DNA of 5,486 nucleotides from Candidatus Brevibacterium intestinigallinarum (GCA_019117325.1 DWZY01000360.1:1-5486); one strand, 5' to 3'; shown: positions 1 to 5,486, counted from the first letter of the stretch. The notes: generated from the letters alone by a model not told the origin. Translations and numbers: made by a program.

Positions 1-354
1 CGGGTCCCGTGGGCGGGCGTCTCGCCGCCGCGCGGGCCGTGGGCGCCGGTGGGCACCGTGAGCGCAGGATCGCTGCGGGCCGCTGCGCTCGCCGGAATCG
101 AGGAGATCGCGGTGGGTGCGCCGGAGGGCTCAGGAGCACACGCGGTCGATGCGCTGCGCCGCCGCGTGTGGGCGCGGACCGCGCTCGAGGTCGCGACCGC
201 TCAGCCGACGGAGGACACGGTCCCCGTCGTGGCGGGTGCCGCGTTCGGAGCGCACGTGCTGGGCTTCCTTCCGGAGACCGGTCAGGCCTCGCTCCTGCGA
301 AGCGGACCGTGGATGCGCCTGTCGCTGCCGGCCGGTCACATCCTGGTCCGCTGA
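1..354 (+). CDS. C-terminal part of an unrecognised actinobacterial protein (5' truncated by the window)
   Basis: The frame is open from base 1 to a TGA at 352-354, giving at least 117 residues, so the true start probably lies outside the window. An internal GTG at 49 is possible, but I see no convincing ribosome binding site for it. Third codon positions are almost all G or C, as in a real actinobacterial gene. The visible part starts with a Pro/Trp/Gly-rich stretch (WAGVSPPRGPW), followed by an Ala-rich probable helix (SLRAAALAGIEEIAVG), a helix with VDALRRRVWAR, a Val/Ala-rich segment with GAAFGAHVLGFL, and an ending SGPWMRLSLPAGHILVR that looks like two short beta strands. There is no cysteine, no strong transmembrane segment and no motif I can assign. 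The gene converges on glbO, with 53 nt between the two stop codons. I do not recognise the family and propose no function; a small soluble domain is the most that can be said. Confidence 0.6.
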   Translation, partial: RVPWAGVSPPRGPWAPVGTVSAGSLRAAALAGIEEIAVGAPEGSGAHAVDALRRRVWARTALEVATAQPTEDTVPVVAGAAFGAHVLGFLPETGQASLLRSGPWMRLSLPAGHILVR

Positions 355-370
355 CCCTCTCGCGCGCAGG

Positions 371-422
371 GCGTCAGAGGCGCGGGCCCGTCAGAGCAGC
401 GAGAGCGTCAGAGGAGCGGGCC
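371..422. repeat. 18-bp near-perfect direct repeat in the convergent 3' region
   Basis: GCGTCAGAGGCGCGGGCC at 371-388 recurs as GCGTCAGAGGAGCGGGCC at 405-422, 17 of 18 bases identical, with a 34-bp period. The right copy spans the glbO stop codon (408-410) and its last codons; the left copy lies in the gap between the convergent genes. A 7-bp inverted pair, CTCTCGC at 357-363 and GCGAGAG at 399-405, spans the gap, and CGGGCCCG at 383-390 is a palindrome. None is followed by a T-run on either strand, so I do not call an intrinsic terminator. The repeat is direct observation; any role in termination or mRNA stability is speculative. Confidence 0.7.
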
Positions 423-848
423 GGGCGGCTGCCGATCGCCGTCGGCGGTGTTGACCATGGCGGTCGCGGCACGCTGGAAGTAGTCCCACATGAGCTCGTC
501 GTGCATCGGGGGCAGCGCGACGCGATCGAGGGCGGCGCGCATGTGCTTCAGCCACCGGTCGCGTGCGTCGAAGGTGACGGGGAACGGCATGTGCCGCATG
601 CGCAGCCGCGGGTGGCCGCGCTGCTCGGAGTACGTGGTGGGGCCTCCGAAGTACTGCTCGAGGAAGGCCTGGAGGCGCCACTTCGCGCCGTCGAGGTCGT
701 GTCCCTCCGGGTACATCGCGATGAGCTCTGCGTCCGCGTCGACGCCCTCGTAGAACGCATCGACCAGCGCCGTGAAGGTGGTGTGGCCGCCCACCTGCTC
801 GAAGATGCTGGACGGCCTGCCCAGCGGGATGGGGCGGGGTTCGGTCAT
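408..848 (-). CDS. glbO: Group II truncated haemoglobin (trHbO/GlbO type)
   Basis: This encodes a 146-residue 2-over-2 truncated globin, a cytosolic haem protein whose family binds O2 and is linked to peroxide, NO and respiratory chemistry. The GlbO hallmarks are present in order: FEQVGG near residue 16, Tyr33 (B10), Tyr46 (CD1, in MYPEG), FLEQYFGGP at 62-70, YSEQRGHPRLRMRH at 73-86 with His86 as proximal haem ligand (F8), and Trp99 (G8). These match the key residues Tyr23, Tyr36, His75 and Trp88 of M. tuberculosis GlbO. The roughly 13-residue N-terminal lead and polar, proline-containing C-terminal tail are slightly longer than in that protein. I chose the ATG at 848 because TCTCCTC at 856-862 reads GAGGAGA on the coding strand, 7 nt upstream, and because the globin homology begins just after it. 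The ATG overlaps the upstream channel gene's TGA as ATGA, which predicts translational coupling. All haem-pocket residues are intact. Family assignment is secure; physiological role is not. Confidence 0.95.
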   Translation of the reverse strand: MTEPRPIPLGRPSSIFEQVGGHTTFTALVDAFYEGVDADAELIAMYPEGHDLDGAKWRLQAFLEQYFGGPTTYSEQRGHPRLRMRHMPFPVTFDARDRWLKHMRAALDRVALPPMHDELMWDYFQRAATAMVNTADGDRQPPGPLL

Positions 849-1978
849 GTGGTGGTCTCCTCGTCGTCCGACCGCTGGGCGGCCGCGGCCCGCTCGGATC
901 CGCGCCGTGACGCGGTCTGAGGATCGGGCATCGTGCGGATGACGGCCTGGCTCCACGGGACGGTCAGTCCGTGGCGGGCCATCTGCTGCTTGAACTCGCC
1001 GCGGAAGGCGCGACTGACGGCGAACTGCTGTCCCGGCTCCGTCTTGATCGTCACACGGATCGTGATGGCCTCGCCGGAGATCTCCTGGACGCCCATGATC
1101 GTGGGGGCCTCGCTCATCGCCTCTGCGTAGCGCGGGATCTGACGCAGCGCGTCCGCGGAGTCGGTGATGACGGTCGTGACCGTCTCCTCGTCGGCGTCGT
1201 ACGGGAAGGGCAGATCCAGCAGTGCGTTGCCGAAGCCCTGCGAGTAGTTGCCCACGCGCAGGATCTCGCCGTTGCGCACGTGCCACAGGGTGCCGTCGAG
1301 GCTGCGGATCTTCGTCGTGCGCAGCCCGACCTCCTCGACGGTGCCGATCGCCTCGCCCACGTCGATGTCGTCACCGATGCCGAACTGGTCCTCGATGACG
1401 ATGAAGAAGCCGGCCAGGTAGTCCTTCACGAGGGTCTGGGCACCGAAGCCCAGCGCGATGCCCGCGATACCGGCAGAGGCGAGGATCGGGGCCAGGTCGA
1501 AGCCCAGCTCCGTCAGCACCATGAGCGTTGTGAGCAGCCAGATGACGATCGCGGCGATCGACTGCAGGAGCGAGCCCACGGTCGTGGAGCGCTGGGCGCG
1601 CCGAGTCCGGGCGGCGGCGTCGACGGCTCCCGCGTGCGACCGGGACGAGCCGGACGACTGGTTGCGCTCGCGCTTCGAGTGCCCCTCCGCGATCGAGCGG
1701 GCGAAGCGGCGGATGAGCCGCCGGGCCACGAACGTGATGACGACCGCGGCCAGGATGATGAACGCGACACGCAGACCCGTTCCGGTGAGGAAGTCGAGGC
1801 CCGTGGAGGCCGACTGCTCGACGGAGCGCTGCACGTCGTCGACGGTCATCGGCGATCCGCTGGGAGCCGGTGTGGGCTGCGGCGAGTCGCTGGGGGAGGG
1901 CGTCTGCGTGGCCGCCGCCGCGCTGAGGGCGCGGTCGGGCAGCAGCGACGCGAGGGTGAGCAGAAGTGGTGCGGTCAT
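845..1978 (-). CDS. MscS-family small-conductance mechanosensitive ion channel
   Basis: This 377-residue membrane protein belongs to the MscS family, which forms heptameric channels opened by membrane tension to release solutes on osmotic downshift; some actinobacterial members also export amino acids. Predicted layout: a hydrophobic N terminus (about 3-23) ending in AAAAT, possibly a signal peptide although it lacks an early positive charge; a Pro/Ser/Thr-rich spacer (24-43); TM1 about 68-86; a charged, basic loop (about 90-133); TM2 about 137-157; and pore helix TM3 about 163-192. TM3 carries the signature ASAGIAGIALGFGAQTLVKD, followed by the FIVIEDQFGIGDDI turn into the beta domain. The beta domain contains GTVEEVGLRTTKIR and VRNGEILRVGN, with an alpha/beta domain to about 345 and a short charged tail. 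A TAG at 1991-1993 in frame makes the ATG at 1978 the first possible start, yet no Shine-Dalgarno is visible; Met44 is an alternative that would remove the N-terminal segment. It lies 37 nt after pepN, and its stop overlaps the glbO start. Confidence 0.9.
   Translation of the reverse strand: MTAPLLLTLASLLPDRALSAAAATQTPSPSDSPQPTPAPSGSPMTVDDVQRSVEQSASTGLDFLTGTGLRVAFIILAAVVITFVARRLIRRFARSIAEGHSKRERNQSSGSSRSHAGAVDAAARTRRAQRSTTVGSLLQSIAAIVIWLLTTLMVLTELGFDLAPILASAGIAGIALGFGAQTLVKDYLAGFFIVIEDQFGIGDDIDVGEAIGTVEEVGLRTTKIRSLDGTLWHVRNGEILRVGNYSQGFGNALLDLPFPYDADEETVTTVITDSADALRQIPRYAEAMSEAPTIMGVQEISGEAITIRVTIKTEPGQQFAVSRAFRGEFKQQMARHGLTVPWSQAVIRTMPDPQTASRRGSERAAAAQRSDDEETTT
856..862 (-). promoter_or_regulatory. 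Ribosome binding site fixing the glbO start
   Basis: The coding strand reads GAGGAGA, with 7 nt to the ATG at 848. It lies inside the last codons of the channel gene, so terminating ribosomes would pass directly over the globin initiation site. It supports this ATG over longer readings of the same frame, which stays open to about 1286. Confidence 0.75.
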
Positions 1979-2016
1979 ACGGGGCAGAGGCTAGTGCCGC
2001 TTCCTGGACACGGTCC

Positions 2017-4719
2017 TCACACTCCGCCGTGATCCTGAGAGGACGCTCCACCCGCAGCCGCGCCACTGGTGCTCTCAGAACCGTGGTCCGCGGCGTCCGT
2101 CGCCTGCGCGCGCAGGGCGCGCAGGGACGTGTCGAGGTTCTCGCGCATGAGCCGGGCGAGCCCCTTGGGCGCCTTGGGATGTGACTCGATCCACGCCTGG
2201 GTGGCCTGGACGGACCGCTCGGACGCCGGCGGATGCAGGGAGAGGGTGAGCGTCTGCGCGACCTCGAGGGTCCGCGTCTCCCACCAGCCCGTCACCCGAT
2301 CGAAGTACTCGCGGCTGAAGTCCGTGAGCGGATCGCCGGCGGGGATGAGGCGCCCGTCGTCGCTCTCCAGCCCGCGCGCGAATCCACGGGAGATGGCCCC
2401 GATCATCGCGTTCGGCAGCGACCGGTCGTCGACGAGGTCCGAGAAGGCGCGGGTCTTCGCTCGCGACGTGGGCCGGGCAGCACGCGCGGTCGCGGCAGCG
2501 CGCTGACCGGCCGCGGTCCCGTCCGTGCGCAGATGCGACGCGATCTGCTCGTCGCTCCACCGGTCCAGGGCGGCCAGCGCTCCGACGACCGTCCATCCCA
2601 GATCCGTGTCGACCTCGAGGCCGGCACCCTCGCCCAGCGACCCGTCCCGCAGCACCTGCTCCAGGTGGTCGGCATGCGCCTCCGTGCACGCGTGCTGGCA
2701 GAAGGCCTGGAACAGTTGCAGCTGCTGATCGGAGCCCGCGGGCACGCCGTCCGCGCCGTTCGCCAGGTCCCACAGCCGGTCGGCCACGCGCGCCCGCAGC
2801 GGACCGCGCCGCTCCGGCGGCACGTAGGTGGAGACCGCGGTCGCCAGCTGACGCAGCTGGACCAGCAGTCCCGACGAGTGCGTGAGCGCGGGCAGGTGCG
2901 TCAGCAGGAGGTCGACGTAGCGGGATGCCGCCAGCTCGCCATCGCGCACGGCGTCCCACAGCGACGAGAGCACGAGCAGCTGCGTGAGCGTGTCGTCGAA
3001 CCCGTCCAGGTGCCGGGAGACGACTTCGCGGGTGCCCTCATCCAGCCGCACCTTCGCGTAGGTGAGGTCGCCGTCGTTGGGGACCACGACCTCGGCGGCG
3101 GAGGCCTCCGGCGGCACGGTCACCTGCACGGACTCACCGTCCAGGTCCGTCTCGAGGAGGGCGAGCCGCACGAGGCGGTCCGCCTCGTCCACGGCGTAGA
3201 GGCCGACGGCCAGGCGGTGGGGCCGCAGGCTGGGCACCGGCTGGCCGGGGATGACGTGGGGCTCCTGCGTGAGGGTGACGGAGGTGAGCGCACCGGAGGC
3301 ATCGCGCTCCGGCACCGCACGGATGACGTTGACGCCGGACTCCTCGAGCCACAGCTGCGACCACGCGCGCAGGTCGCGCCCGGACACGGCCTCGAGCGGA
3401 CGCAGTAGGTCATCGAGCTCCGTGTTCGACCATGCGTGGTCGCGGAAGTACGACTGCAGGCCCGCGAAGAACTCCTCGCGGCCCACGTAGGCGACCAGCG
3501 CGCGCAGGACGGAGGCGCCCTTCGCGTAGGTGATGCCGTCGAAGTTGACCTCGACGTCCTCGAGGTCCTCGATCTGCGCGACGATCGGGTGCGTGGACGG
3601 CAGCTGATCCTGCCGGTACGCCCACGACTTCTCCAGTGTCGCGAACGTGGTCCAGGCATCGGAGAAGCGGGTGGCCTCGGCGGCGGCGAGGGTGGACATG
3701 AACTCCGCGAACGACTCGTTCAGCCACAGGTCGTTCCACCAGCGCATCGTCACGAGATCGCCGAACCACATGTGCGCCAGCTCGTGGAGGACCGTGATGG
3801 CGCGCCGCTCGACCATCGCCTGGGTGGGGCGGGAGCGGAAGACGTAGTCCTCGAGGAAGGTGACGGCGCCGGCGTTCTCCATCGCGCCCGCGTTGAACTC
3901 CGGGACGAAGAGCTGGTCGTACTTCTCGAACGGGTAGGGGACGCCGAACTGGGACTCGAAGAACTCGAAGCCCGCGCGGGTGAGGTCGAAGAGGTCCTGA
4001 GCGTCCAGGTGCTCGGCCAGGGAGGCGCGGCAGAAGAGTCCCAGGGGGACCTCGGCGCCGTCCGAGCTGGTGAGCGTCGAGTGCACGGAGGAGTAGGGGC
4101 CGGCGATGATCGCGGTGATGTAGCTGGAGATGCGGGCGGTCGGGGCGAACTGCCACACGCTCAGGCCCGTGCCGGGGATCCCCAGCTGCGCGGCCACCGC
4201 GTGTCCCGGGGCCTCGACGGCCTGGGGCGCGGGGGAGTTGCTCACGACCGTCCAGTGCGCCGGAGCGAGCACCGTGAAGGCGAAGGTCGCCTTGAGGTCG
4301 GGCTGCTCGAAGACGGCGAACACGCGCCGGGCGTCGGGGACCTCGAACTGCGTGTAGAGGTAGGTCTCGTTGTCGACGGGGTCGACGAAGCGGTGCAGCC
4401 CCTCGCCCGTGTTCATGTAGGAGAACCGGCCGTCGACGGTCACGACGTTCTCCTGCGCCAGGTGCGGCAGGCGGATCCGGCCGGATTCGACGTGCGCGGA
4501 GGGGTCCAGCTCCTCGCCGTTGAGGACCAGGCGGTCGACGCTCTCGCAGATCGCGTCGAGGAAGGTCCCCTCACCGCTCGTGGAGGTGAACGACACCGTC
4601 GTGACGGACCGGAAGGTGGGGCCCTCGCCGTCCAGCACCAGTGTGATGTCGTACGAGTGCACGTCCAGTGCCGCGGCCCGCTCGCGGGCCTCCGCACGGG
4701 TGAGGTTGTGCTGGGGCAT
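2017..4719 (-). CDS. pepN: Aminopeptidase N, M1 family zinc metallopeptidase (Streptomyces lividans type)
   Basis: This 900-residue enzyme would remove N-terminal residues from peptides in the cytosol; there is no signal peptide or membrane segment. The N-terminal beta domain (about 1-215) includes NLTRAEARERA at the start and GLHRFVDPVDNETYLYTQFE at 108-127, typical of actinobacterial PepN. The catalytic domain has GAMEN at 278-282 (3874-3888), which binds the substrate amino terminus, and HELAH at 312-316 (3772-3786) followed 18 residues later by Glu335 (WLNESFAE). Together these form the zinc site (His312, His316, Glu335) with Glu313 as catalytic base. Tyr398, in DGITYAKGASVL, is the expected transition-state tyrosine. 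The rest is an ERAP1-like helical C-terminal domain. A low-complexity Ala/Gly/Ser tail covers residues 873-900. The ATG at 4719 follows GGAGGT (4723-4728) and matches the family N terminus. It is first in the minus-strand run and divergent from the DsbA-like gene. No catalytic residue is missing; function is confidently assigned, substrate range unknown. Confidence 0.97.
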   Translation of the reverse strand: MPQHNLTRAEARERAAALDVHSYDITLVLDGEGPTFRSVTTVSFTSTSGEGTFLDAICESVDRLVLNGEELDPSAHVESGRIRLPHLAQENVVTVDGRFSYMNTGEGLHRFVDPVDNETYLYTQFEVPDARRVFAVFEQPDLKATFAFTVLAPAHWTVVSNSPAPQAVEAPGHAVAAQLGIPGTGLSVWQFAPTARISSYITAIIAGPYSSVHSTLTSSDGAEVPLGLFCRASLAEHLDAQDLFDLTRAGFEFFESQFGVPYPFEKYDQLFVPEFNAGAMENAGAVTFLEDYVFRSRPTQAMVERRAITVLHELAHMWFGDLVTMRWWNDLWLNESFAEFMSTLAAAEATRFSDAWTTFATLEKSWAYRQDQLPSTHPIVAQIEDLEDVEVNFDGITYAKGASVLRALVAYVGREEFFAGLQSYFRDHAWSNTELDDLLRPLEAVSGRDLRAWSQLWLEESGVNVIRAVPERDASGALTSVTLTQEPHVIPGQPVPSLRPHRLAVGLYAVDEADRLVRLALLETDLDGESVQVTVPPEASAAEVVVPNDGDLTYAKVRLDEGTREVVSRHLDGFDDTLTQLLVLSSLWDAVRDGELAASRYVDLLLTHLPALTHSSGLLVQLRQLATAVSTYVPPERRGPLRARVADRLWDLANGADGVPAGSDQQLQLFQAFCQHACTEAHADHLEQVLRDGSLGEGAGLEVDTDLGWTVVGALAALDRWSDEQIASHLRTDGTAAGQRAAATARAARPTSRAKTRAFSDLVDDRSLPNAMIGAISRGFARGLESDDGRLIPAGDPLTDFSREYFDRVTGWWETRTLEVAQTLTLSLHPPASERSVQATQAWIESHPKAPKGLARLMRENLDTSLRALRAQATDAADHGSESTSGAAAGGASSQDHGGV

Positions 4720-4722
4720 GTG

Positions 4723-4728
4723 ACCTCC
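4723..4728 (-). promoter_or_regulatory. Ribosome binding site of pepN
   Basis: The coding strand reads GGAGGT, a full anti-16S match, only 3 nt before the ATG at 4719. The spacing is shorter than usual, but the match is strong and this start agrees with the conserved N terminus of actinobacterial PepN. Confidence 0.75.
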
Positions 4729-4815
4729 GGTCGATGGGCGCCTTCACTCGTCATTCTGTCACGGCACGGTCACGCGCGAGCGTAGGGTGAGAGGGACAGC
4801 TTGCACTGATCCATG

Positions 4816-4820
4816 GGAGG
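4816..4820 (+). promoter_or_regulatory. Ribosome binding site fixing the GTG start of the DsbA-like gene
   Basis: GGAGG lies 5 nt before the GTG at 4826. It decides the start: the frame is open back to a GTG at 4787, but that would add 13 residues (MRGTACTDPWEET) unrelated to the family N terminus, translated from the leader and the ribosome binding site itself. Confidence 0.8.
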
Positions 4821-4825
4821 AAACT

Positions 4826-5434
4826 GTGGCTTCTGAGACTCTCGACTTCTGGTTCGATCCGATCTGCCCCTGGGCGTGGATGACCTCGCGCTGGGCGCTC
4901 GAGGTGGAGAAGGTCCGCGACGTCGAGGTGGTCTTCCACCAGATGAGCCTGTCCGTGCTGAACGAGGGCCGCGAGGAGCTGCCCGAGGACTACCGGCAGA
5001 AGATGGTCGAGGCGATCCGCCCGGCCCGCGTCATCACGGCTGCGCGCGTGGAGCACGGCGAGGGCGTCGTCCGCGACCTCTACACGGCGATCGGCACGCG
5101 CATCCACCCGGGCGGCCAGGAGGACTGGATGCAGGCCGCCGCCGAAGCCCTGGACGAGGTCGGCCTGCCCGCCTCGCTGCTCGAGGCCGCGGACACCGAC
5201 ATCTACGACGAGCAGCTGCGCGCCTCGCACCACGAGGGGATCTCGAAGGTGGGCGAGGACGTGGGCACCCCGGTCGTCGCCGTGGGCGACGTCGCGTTCT
5301 TCGGCCCCGTCATCTCGCCCGCACCCAAGGGCGAGGAGGCCGGCCGTCTGTACGACGGCGTCGTGGCCGCCGCGAGCGTGCCCGGCTTCTTCGAGCTCAA
5401 GCGCACCCGCACCACCGGCCCGATCTTCGACTGA
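4826..5434 (+). CDS. DsbA-fold thiol oxidoreductase, Rv2466c/mycothiol-dependent nitroreductase-like, with CPWA active site
   Basis: This 202-residue cytosolic protein has a thioredoxin fold with a helical insertion and closely resembles M. tuberculosis Rv2466c, a mycothiol-dependent reductase known to activate nitro-thienopyrimidine prodrugs. Visible landmarks are DFWFDPICPWAWMTSRW at residues 7-23 with the nucleophilic Cys14 at the helix start, VRDVEVVFHQMSLSVLNE at 30-47, the cis-proline loop VGTPVV with Pro149, AFFGPV at 157-162, PKGEEAG at 167-173 and a conserved end FFELKRTRTTGPIFD. There is no signal peptide. The active site reads CPWA, not the CPWC of Rv2466c, and Cys14 is the only cysteine in the protein. 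It therefore cannot form an intramolecular disulfide and must work, if through thiol chemistry, with a low-molecular-weight thiol such as mycothiol or a partner protein. From memory, CPWA also occurs in Streptomyces homologues, so it is probably a genuine subgroup and not decay. Length is close to Rv2466c (about 207). The natural substrate is unknown. It is divergent from pepN and precedes a probable rpiB. Confidence 0.9.
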   Translation: MASETLDFWFDPICPWAWMTSRWALEVEKVRDVEVVFHQMSLSVLNEGREELPEDYRQKMVEAIRPARVITAARVEHGEGVVRDLYTAIGTRIHPGGQEDWMQAAAEALDEVGLPASLLEAADTDIYDEQLRASHHEGISKVGEDVGTPVVAVGDVAFFGPVISPAPKGEEAGRLYDGVVAAASVPGFFELKRTRTTGPIFD

Positions 5435-5443
5435 TCGCCACGT

Positions 5444-5467
5444 CCACCACCTCGCCCCACCACCTCG
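5444..5467. repeat. Short tandem-like direct repeat in the spacer before the next gene
   Basis: CCACCACCTCG occurs at 5444-5454 and again at 5457-5467, 11 of 11 bases identical with a 13-bp period, ending at the ribosome binding site of the gene beginning at 5479. In such C-rich sequence this may be chance; no hairpin or T-run is seen, so it is not called a terminator. Confidence 0.4.
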
Positions 5468-5478
5468 AAGGGACCACC

Positions 5479-5486
5479 ATGCAGAT
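5479..5486 (+). CDS. Start of the next gene, cut by the window; probably ribose-5-phosphate isomerase B
   Basis: ATG CAG AT is all that is visible, giving Met-Gln and part of a third codon. GAAGGGA at 5467-5473 lies 5 nt upstream and is a good ribosome binding site, so a gene very probably starts here in the same direction as the DsbA-like gene, 44 nt after its stop, and is likely co-transcribed. The proposal of rpiB rests only on synteny: in M. tuberculosis rpiB (Rv2465c) directly follows Rv2466c. Two codons cannot confirm it. Confidence 0.5.

Larger units (their letters stand above)
4720..4825. promoter_or_regulatory. Divergent intergenic region holding promoters for pepN (-) and the DsbA-like gene (+)
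   Basis: These 106 bp separate two divergent genes, so both probably have promoters here. On the plus strand TAGGGT at 4783-4788 fits a TANNNT -10 element, which would put transcription start near 4795 and leave a leader of about 30 nt; no good -35 hexamer stands at the usual distance. On the minus strand TACGCT (complement of 4779-4784) overlaps it as a possible -10 for pepN, also without a clear -35. Two GTCACG hexamers at 4758-4763 and 4769-4774 are 11 bp apart, about one helical turn, and could be an operator half-site pair. I looked for a SigH/SigR-type GGAAT-N18-GTT promoter upstream of the DsbA-like gene and did not see one. The presence of promoters is inferred from gene orientation; the exact elements are low confidence. 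Confidence 0.45.

Noticed and set aside
355..407. Bidirectional intrinsic terminator between the convergent genes
   Set aside because: The inverted pair CTCTCGC/GCGAGAG is 7 bp with a 35-nt loop and no T-tract lies on either side; termination here may be Rho-dependent.
9..920. 303-residue open frame on the plus strand covering the left gene and the globin
   Set aside because: It crosses two genes with better evidence in other frames and is rich in Arg and Gly, typical of a GC-rich shadow frame.
408..1286. Longer reading of the globin frame as a 292-residue protein or domain fusion
   Set aside because: The upstream part overlaps the channel gene out of frame and has no domain; the ATG at 848 has a good ribosome binding site and matches the globin N terminus.
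2006..2016. GGACACGGTCC hairpin just after the pepN stop, considered as a terminator before the channel gene
   Set aside because: The stem is only 4 bp with a 3-nt loop and no T-run follows; it cannot be called a terminator.
971..2032. 353-residue open frame on the plus strand opposite the channel gene
   Set aside because: It shadows a clear MscS-family gene; the sequence is dominated by Arg, Asp, Gly and Val with no domain.
3436..4785. 449-residue open frame on the plus strand opposite pepN (also 2233-3408 plus)
   Set aside because: Opposite-strand shadow caused by high GC content; composition is Arg/Gly/Val/Leu-rich without recognisable motifs, while the minus strand encodes a complete M1 aminopeptidase.
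4813..4836. Tiny open frame MGGNCGF with one Cys overlapping the ribosome binding site and start of the DsbA-like gene, considered as a cysteine-sensing leader peptide
   Set aside because: No ribosome binding site precedes its ATG, no -10 is placed to make it leaderless, and one Cys codon in seven is not evidence of attenuation.
4751..5233. 160-residue minus-strand open frame opposite the DsbA-like gene
   Set aside because: The plus strand shows clear family conservation end to end; the minus frame has no motif and overlaps the promoter region.

Overview
The window is very GC-rich, with G or C at nearly every third codon position, and reads as a chromosomal segment of a high-GC actinobacterium (Actinomycetota). 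Protein resemblances (Streptomyces lividans-type PepN, GlbO-type truncated haemoglobin, Rv2466c-type DsbA-fold enzyme) and gene order fit this; Micrococcales or a near relative is my guess, and I cannot name a genus. I see no insertion sequence, phage gene, CRISPR array, tRNA or rRNA.

Layout. Positions 1-354 (+) hold the 3' end of an unrecognised gene. It converges on a three-gene minus-strand run, read right to left: pepN (4719-2017, M1 aminopeptidase N), a 37-nt gap, an MscS-family channel gene (1978-845), and a group II truncated haemoglobin gene glbO (848-408), whose ATG overlaps the channel's stop codon as ATGA. Divergent from pepN across a 106-nt intergenic region is a plus-strand gene (4826-5434) for a DsbA-fold, Rv2466c-like thiol enzyme. 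After 44 nt the window ends eight bases into another gene (ATG at 5479), which by synteny is probably rpiB.

How the genes fit together. From memory, the Mycobacterium tuberculosis genes glbO (Rv2470), pepN (Rv2467), the mycothiol-dependent DsbA-like Rv2466c and rpiB (Rv2465c) lie in the same order, so this looks like a conserved actinobacterial neighbourhood, not an island. Likely roles are peptide turnover (PepN), osmotic or solute release (channel), oxygen/peroxide/NO chemistry (GlbO) and thiol redox defence (DsbA-like enzyme). Joint function is inference from order and overlap.

I found no convincing evidence of an undescribed system. The points most worth a second look are the single-cysteine CPWA active site of the DsbA-like protein, the start/stop overlap joining channel and globin, an 18-bp near-perfect direct repeat across the globin stop codon, and the unrecognised left-edge protein.
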